From assembly GCF_021233355.1 (NCBI RefSeq), contig NZ_CP089507.1, positions 186,001-250,000 on the forward strand: a DNA stretch of 64,000 nucleotides, given 5' to 3'. Of the stretch, positions 57,714 through 64,000 are shown one piece after another. The position numbers and the translations under genes are program-made. Within the stretch, counting starts at the first letter, position 1; every line of letters begins with the position of its first letter. The DNA comes from Luteimonas fraxinea (GTDB lineage: Bacteria; Pseudomonadota; Gammaproteobacteria; Xanthomonadales; Xanthomonadaceae). Under the pieces are notes generated by a model. It was not told the DNA's origin. It searched no databases and was given only the letters and a program-made list of their open reading frames with translations.

Positions 57714-58708
57714 CGGCTGCGCTCGCCCTGCTCGCCGACATCGGCGGCACCAATGCGCGCTTCGCGCTGGCCGACACCAGCAGCCCGACGCCGCTGCAGC
57801 TCGACACGGTCAAGATTTTTCCGGTCGCCGACTTCCCGTCGCTGGCCGATGCGGCGCTGCATTACCTGCAGGAGATCGGCCACGACGGCAAGGGCGCATT
57901 GCCACGCGCCGTGCTCGCGGTCGCCGGTCGCGTCGACGGCGACGATGCACGCATCACCAACCATCCCTGGGTGATCTCGCGCACGCGCACGCAGCAGCGG
58001 CTCGGTATCGAAGACGTCGTGCTGACCAATGATTTCGCCGCGCAGGCGATGGCCATCCCACTGCTGCAGCCTGGCGATTTCAGCGCCATCGGCGGCGTGC
58101 CGTGGTCGGTGCCCAAGGATCCGGGCGGTCCCTGCACCTACTCGGTGATCGGTCCCGGCACGGGGCTGGGCGTGGGTGGCCTGGTGATCCGCGACGGCAA
58201 GCACTATCCGTTGGAAACCGAAGGCGGTCATGTGAGCTTTCCGCCGGGCACGCCTGAGGAGACTGCGATTCTCGAACGCCTGTCGGCGCAGTTCGGCCGC
58301 GTGTCCAACGAGCGCCTGATCTGCGGTCCCGGCCTGGTCAACATCCATCGCGCACTGAGCGAAATCGCCGGTGTCGATCCGGGCCCGATGCAGCCGGCCG
58401 ACATCACCGCGCGCGCGCAGGATGGCGACGCCCGCTGCGCGCGTGCGGTCGACGTGTTCTGCGCGGTGTTCGGCGCGATCGCAGGCGACCTCGTGCTGAC
58501 GCTCGGCGCCTGGGACGGCGTGTTTCTGACCGGTGGCCTGGTGCCGAAGATGCTCGATTCGATCCGTCATTCGGGCTTCCGCCAGCGCTTCGAACACAAG
58601 GGCCGCTTCTCGCCGAACATGGGCCGCGTGCCCAGCGTCGCGGTGCTGCATCCGCATGCCGGCCTGCTCGGCGCAGCCGCAATCGCCACACGCAGGGCCG
58701 CCGCATGA
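57710..58708 (+). CDS. glk: Glucokinase
   Basis: The 332-residue ATP-dependent kinase phosphorylates glucose. The phosphate-binding ADIGGTNARFAL at the start, TNDFAAQAMA, VIGPGTGLGVGGLV and the catalytic-site PLETEGGHVSFPP identify a Glk of the E. coli type. The GTG start at 57710 overlaps the zwf stop and the ATG of pgl overlaps its own stop, so the three genes are translationally coupled. Confidence 0.94.
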   Translation: MTAALALLADIGGTNARFALADTSSPTPLQLDTVKIFPVADFPSLADAALHYLQEIGHDGKGALPRAVLAVAGRVDGDDARITNHPWVISRTRTQQRLGIEDVVLTNDFAAQAMAIPLLQPGDFSAIGGVPWSVPKDPGGPCTYSVIGPGTGLGVGGLVIRDGKHYPLETEGGHVSFPPGTPEETAILERLSAQFGRVSNERLICGPGLVNIHRALSEIAGVDPGPMQPADITARAQDGDARCARAVDVFCAVFGAIAGDLVLTLGAWDGVFLTGGLVPKMLDSIRHSGFRQRFEHKGRFSPNMGRVPSVAVLHPHAGLLGAAAIATRRAAA

Positions 58709-59457
58709 CGCCGACCGGCGCATCGCCCTTTGGCATCGCCGGCGGAATCGGCGACGATGGGCGCATGCAGCTGCACGCCTACGAATCGGCGACCCAGTGG
58801 ACCTGGGGCGCCGCGATTGCGATCTCGTCCGCCATTGCCCGCGATCTGGAGCAGAAGCCGCGTGCGCGCCTGCTGCTGTCCGGTGGCAAGACGCCGGGCC
58901 CGGTCTACGCCGCGCTGTCGAAGTCACCGCTGGCATGGGATCGCGTCGATGTCGCGCTGGTCGACGAGCGCTGGCTGCTGCCCGACGATCCCGACAGCAA
59001 TGCGCGCCTGCTGCGCGAGACGTTGATCCAGAACAAAGCGCAGAAGGCGCGGCTGGAAACCATCACCCGCGCAGGCCGTCCGTTCGACGAAGCCGTTTCC
59101 ACCGCCAATCTGCACGCGCGTCAGCCCGCTGGTGTGGTCGTGCTGGGCATGGGCGACGACGGCCATACCGCGTCGCTGTTTCCCGGCATGGTCGATCTCG
59201 ATTCGGCGCTCGCGTCCACGTCACCGTATGTCGGCGTCGATGCCGGTGGCAGTCCCGGTGCGGGCAGCTGGCAGCGTCGGGTGAGCCTGACGCCGACCGG
59301 TCTCGAGCCCGCGCACACGCGCATCCTGCTGATCCGCGGCGAGAAGAAGCGCGCCCTGCTCGACCGCCTGCTGCAGAGCGACGACGCCATCGAATTCCCC
59401 GCGCGTATCGCCTTTACCACCCCGGGCGCGAAGCTCCACGTCCACTGGTGCCCGTGA
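58705..59457 (+). CDS. pgl: 6-phosphogluconolactonase
   Basis: The 250-residue enzyme hydrolyses 6-phosphogluconolactone to 6-phosphogluconate. SGGKTPGPVYAAL, DERWLLPDDPDSNARLL and LGMGDDGHTASLFPG mark the Pgl (SugAR-type) fold. The ATG at 58705 overlaps the glk stop; an internal ATG at 58765 (MQLHAYESA) could be the true start since the first 20 residues are not conserved-looking. Confidence 0.92.
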   Translation: MTPTGASPFGIAGGIGDDGRMQLHAYESATQWTWGAAIAISSAIARDLEQKPRARLLLSGGKTPGPVYAALSKSPLAWDRVDVALVDERWLLPDDPDSNARLLRETLIQNKAQKARLETITRAGRPFDEAVSTANLHARQPAGVVVLGMGDDGHTASLFPGMVDLDSALASTSPYVGVDAGGSPGAGSWQRRVSLTPTGLEPAHTRILLIRGEKKRALLDRLLQSDDAIEFPARIAFTTPGAKLHVHWCP

Positions 59458-59563
59458 CCCGCGCACGGGCGCGCATGCGCACCCTTTTCGACCGTTGCGC
59501 GCAGTGCGATCCGCGCGCCCCCGCCCATCCCCCGGGCGCCCGTCCCTCTCATCGCCGCCGCCC

Positions 59564-61480
<1,917 letters not shown>

Positions 61481-61484
61481 CACG

Positions 61485-62153
61485 ATGCCCAACGTTTCCA
61501 CCATGTCCGAGCGCCAGCAGCGCGCCGCCGATTTCCTGCGCAAGGCCGGCGTGTTGCCGGTGATCACCGTGCACACGCTCGACGAAGCGCGTGCGATCGC
61601 CGATTCGCTGCTCGAAGGCGGCTTGAACACGCTTGAACTCACGCTGCGCACGCCGGTCGCGATCGACGCGCTGGCGATGCTCAAGCGCGAGCGCCCGGAC
61701 ATCGTCATCGGCGCCGGCACGATCCTCAACGCCGACAACATCCGCGCGTCGATCGACGCCGGCGCGGACTTCCTGGTCACGCCCGGCACGCCGCCGGCGC
61801 TCGCCGATGCACTGGCCGAAGCCGACATTCCGGTGGTGCCCGGCGCCGCGACGCCGACCGAGTTCATGGCGCTGCGCGAGCGCGGCTTCCGCAACTGCAA
61901 GCTGTTCCCGGCCAGCGCCGTCGGCGGTCTCGCGATGCTCAAGGGCCTCGCCGGTCCGCTGCACGACATGCGCTTCTGCCCGACCGGCGGCATCTCCGAA
62001 TCCAACGCCGCCGAGTTCCTGTCGCAGCCGAACGTGCTGTGCATCGGCGGCTCGTGGATGCTCGACAAGGGCTGGCTGGAAGTCGGCGACTACGCCCGCG
62101 TCCGCGAGACCGCGTCTCGTGCGGCGCAGATCGTGCGGGACGTTCGGGGCTGA
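61485..62153 (+). CDS. eda: KDPG/KHG aldolase
   Basis: The 222-residue aldolase cleaves 2-keto-3-deoxy-6-phosphogluconate to pyruvate and glyceraldehyde 3-phosphate. Glu51 (LELTLRT) and the Schiff-base Lys139 (RNCKLFPAS) are both in place. AAGGA lies 11 bases before the ATG at 61485; MSERQQ at 61503 is an alternative. It closes the zwf-glk-pgl-edd-eda operon. Confidence 0.95.
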   Translation: MPNVSTMSERQQRAADFLRKAGVLPVITVHTLDEARAIADSLLEGGLNTLELTLRTPVAIDALAMLKRERPDIVIGAGTILNADNIRASIDAGADFLVTPGTPPALADALAEADIPVVPGAATPTEFMALRERGFRNCKLFPASAVGGLAMLKGLAGPLHDMRFCPTGGISESNAAEFLSQPNVLCIGGSWMLDKGWLEVGDYARVRETASRAAQIVRDVRG

Positions 62154-62212
62154 GGGAGACGCGGTCCTCAGCGCCCCTCAGGACTGGCGGGTTCGAGCGG
62201 AACTGCATCGCG

Positions 62213-62272
62213 CGTCATCCCGGCGCACGCCGGAGGCGCTTCTCGACAGCCGAATGGCTGGTCATCCAGTCA
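62213..62272. repeat. Degenerate dispersed palindromic repeat after eda
   Basis: CGTCATCCCGGCGCACGCCG and ATGGCTGGTCATCC recall the ends of the dispersed repeats at 19887 and 31053. The rest of the 381-base gap 62154-62534 holds the LacI-type operator at 62478 and no gene. Confidence 0.55.
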
Positions 62273-62477
62273 CTCCGGCTGCAGTCACGACAGCTCAGAC
62301 AGTCGGACTCTGACCATGGATCGCGTGTCTTCTTGATCACGCCTCAACGCGTTGGATGTCCAACCATTCGTCTGTCGAACGACGTTTCGGGCCAGCGATG
62401 GGCTGACGACTTCGGCCTTCCCCGCCTGTCGCCGCCAGTGCTGATAGGACCGCGTCAAACCCACACCGCAACGCAGC

Positions 62478-62491
62478 ATGTAACCGCTTCC
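62478..62491. promoter_or_regulatory. LacI/GalR-family operator before the discoidin-domain gene
   Basis: TGTAACCGCTTCCA matches TGNAANCGNTTNCA at all fixed positions and differs from the site at 56086 only at two bases. It lies 43 bases before the start of the discoidin-domain gene, a position that would block transcription. Confidence 0.72.
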
Positions 62492-62534
62492 AGCGAGTGG
62501 TAGCGTCCGCTTTCCAGTCGCGGACCACGCATGC

Positions 62535-64000
62535 ATGGCAATCAGATCCGGGTGTCCTGAAGCGCGCGTCGGCCAAGCCCGGCATCGCCGGCATGTCGCG
62601 TCGATCCTGCTCGGCGCCCTGCTCGTCTCGGCATCGACTGCAGCCGCCGCGACATCCCTGCCGCCCCGCAGCGCATGGACCGCCTCGGCCTCGTCGACGC
62701 AGGTCGACGCCTTGGCACCGCAGCACGCCATCGACGGCGATCCCAGGACGCGCTGGGGCGGTTCCTTCCTGCCCGGCCACTGGTTCCAGGTGGATCTGGG
62801 AAGACCGTCCGACGTCGGTGGCGTCGCGATTCTCTGGGACAGCGGATTCCCGGTGCGCTGGACGCTCGAAACCTCGCTCGACGGCACACAGTGGGACATC
62901 GCCTACACCAGCACCGATTCGCGCGGCGACACCGACCTCATCGTGTTTCCCGCGCGCAGTGCGCGCTACGTGCGCATCGCCAGCCCGTCGAAGTCGTCCG
63001 ACTGGGCGACGTCGATCTTCGAGTTCGAGCCGATCGCGGGCGATGCGGCACCGCAGCTCGACGGCCTGGCAGCCGGCGTCGACGGCGCCACGCTGTTCGC
63101 CGCGGACGCAAAGCCGGGCGTCGTCGACGCTGCAGGCCCCAGGCCCGGCACGCGGCAACTCGATCTCGCACTGCCTCGTGCAGACCAGATCGCCGGCCTC
63201 GAAGTCTGGTGGAGCGGTCCGCGCAACGGCGCGACGCTCGAAGCGCGCGATGCCGATGGCCAGTGGCGCGCGCTGGCCGAAGATCCCGGCCACGACGGCA
63301 CGCGCTCGTGGCTCGCAGGCGACGTCCCGCTGTCGCCGACCGCCCTGCGCCTCGTCGTCGGCGAGGTCGACGGCCGTCCGCCCGCGATCGCCCGTCTGCG
63401 CCTGCTCGGCCCCAAGCAACTGCTGACGCCGACCCGGCGTTACGAGATCGCAGCCTCGCGTACGCATGGCGCGCTGTTTCCGTCGTCGCTGCACCAGCAG
63501 CAGGTCTACTGGACGGCACTGGGCATTCCCGCCGGCCGGCAGAAATCGCTGCTCGACGCCTACGGCAACCTCGAACCCTTCAAGGGCGGCCCGATGCTGC
63601 AGGCCGTCTGGCGCGGCAGTGACGGCAAGGCGCGTGTCGCCGACAACGATCCGCAGCGCCGCCACGCCCTGCGCGAGCGCTGGATGCCGATGCCGTCGGT
63701 CGAGTGGCAGGGCCAGCGCGATCTGACGATCCGCAACGAGGCCTTCGCACTCGAACAGAACGGACAGCCGGTGACGCTGATGCGCTACCGCCTGCACAAC
63801 CGCGGACGCCGGTCGATCGACGGCGCGCTGTCGCTGCTGGTGCGCCCGCTGCAGGTGAATCCGCCGTGGCAGCACGGCGGCTGGTCGCCGATCCGGCAGC
63901 TCGCGATCGACGAAGTCGCAGGCCACACGCGCGTGCGCGTCGACGGTCGCACCCTGCTGACCTCGATGACGCCGGTCGGCGCTGCCGGCGCCGCGCCGTT
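62535..64000 (+). CDS. Secreted discoidin (F5/8 type C) domain protein, 3' part outside window
   Basis: An open frame starting at ATG 62535 runs for 488 codons without a stop to the window edge. It has a signal peptide (ASILLGALLVSASTAAAA) after a basic N-region, then an F5/8-type-C carbohydrate-binding domain (residues about 45-160: AIDGDPRTRWGGSF, GHWFQVDLGRPSDVGGVAIL, SARYVRIASP). The part from about residue 300 (YRLHNRGRRSIDGALSLLVR) resembles the beta-sandwich that precedes an alpha/alpha-barrel glycosidase. It is probably a large periplasmic or outer-membrane glycan-active enzyme; this is inferred. It sits behind a LacI-type operator, downstream of eda. Confidence 0.75.
   Translation, partial: MAIRSGCPEARVGQARHRRHVASILLGALLVSASTAAAATSLPPRSAWTASASSTQVDALAPQHAIDGDPRTRWGGSFLPGHWFQVDLGRPSDVGGVAILWDSGFPVRWTLETSLDGTQWDIAYTSTDSRGDTDLIVFPARSARYVRIASPSKSSDWATSIFEFEPIAGDAAPQLDGLAAGVDGATLFAADAKPGVVDAAGPRPGTRQLDLALPRADQIAGLEVWWSGPRNGATLEARDADGQWRALAEDPGHDGTRSWLAGDVPLSPTALRLVVGEVDGRPPAIARLRLLGPKQLLTPTRRYEIAASRTHGALFPSSLHQQQVYWTALGIPAGRQKSLLDAYGNLEPFKGGPMLQAVWRGSDGKARVADNDPQRRHALRERWMPMPSVEWQGQRDLTIRNEAFALEQNGQPVTLMRYRLHNRGRRSIDGALSLLVRPLQVNPPWQHGGWSPIRQLAIDEVAGHTRVRVDGRTLLTSMTPVGAAGAAP

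Overview
The window is one contiguous chromosomal segment of a high-GC gammaproteobacterium, most probably Xanthomonadaceae/Lysobacteraceae (Lysobacter, Luteimonas or a close relative). The evidence is the methionine synthase split into two genes, the natural glutamine at GyrA position 83, the Entner-Doudoroff cluster with an adjoining lone sugar ABC ATPase, the zipA-ligA-epmA order, and many short palindromic intergenic repeats typical of that family. Nearly every stretch is coding. No rRNA, tRNA, prophage, transposase or CRISPR array was seen.

Region by region: 1-4.9 kb is a methionine-cycle operon with an ArsR-methyltransferase fusion regulator (SahR-like) and metH in two pieces, under a promoter that carries a 32-bp palindrome. 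5-10.7 kb holds an amidohydrolase lipoprotein and, on the minus strand, envelope genes (outer-membrane barrel, DUF2058, slyX, two FKBP-type isomerases, a glutathione-peroxidase-like protein). 10.75-15.9 kb is a seven-gene operon with a GntR/YtrA-type regulator, an ABC ATPase and permease, a small secreted peptide, two DUF2884-like paralogues and a GSGD-repeat protein; it starts at a clear sigma-70 promoter/operator and ends at a strong terminator. 15.9-19.9 kb has fumC, purB, a DUF3060 lipoprotein and a VOC protein. 20-28.2 kb has roxA (ribosomal oxygenase), a GNAT protein and the 2-oxoglutarate dehydrogenase operon sucA-sucB-lpdA. 28.2-33.4 kb has a LOG-type hydrolase, a GIY-YIG protein, an MDR oxidoreductase, pilH, the heat-shock pair hsp20-cbpA with a sigma-32-like promoter, and a peroxiredoxin.

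33.5-41 kb holds the bacterial alpha-2-macroglobulin lipoprotein and its partner pbpC, which is frameshifted inside its transpeptidase active-site motif. 41.1-45.2 kb has gyrA and mtnA. 45.2-46.1 kb is a gene-free block with a nested palindromic repeat element. 46.1-54.6 kb is a minus-strand group epmA, ligA, a FosX-like gene, zipA and smc; the FosX-like gene has lost its natural 3' end to a dispersed repeat that encodes a C-terminal tail of about 57 residues. 54.9-64 kb is the glucose-catabolism locus: a MalK/UgpC-type ATPase divergent from zwf-glk-pgl-edd-eda, followed by the 5' part of a secreted discoidin-domain protein. Two perfect LacI/GalR-family operator matches bracket this locus and suggest that one regulator ties sugar uptake, the extracellular glycan-active protein and the Entner-Doudoroff pathway together.

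In metabolic terms the window links glucose phosphorylation and the Entner-Doudoroff route to the TCA cycle (sucAB-lpdA, fumC), and methionine synthesis to methylthioadenosine salvage (mtnA). Start codons were chosen from ribosome-binding sites, overlaps and recalled family N-termini. No database search was available.
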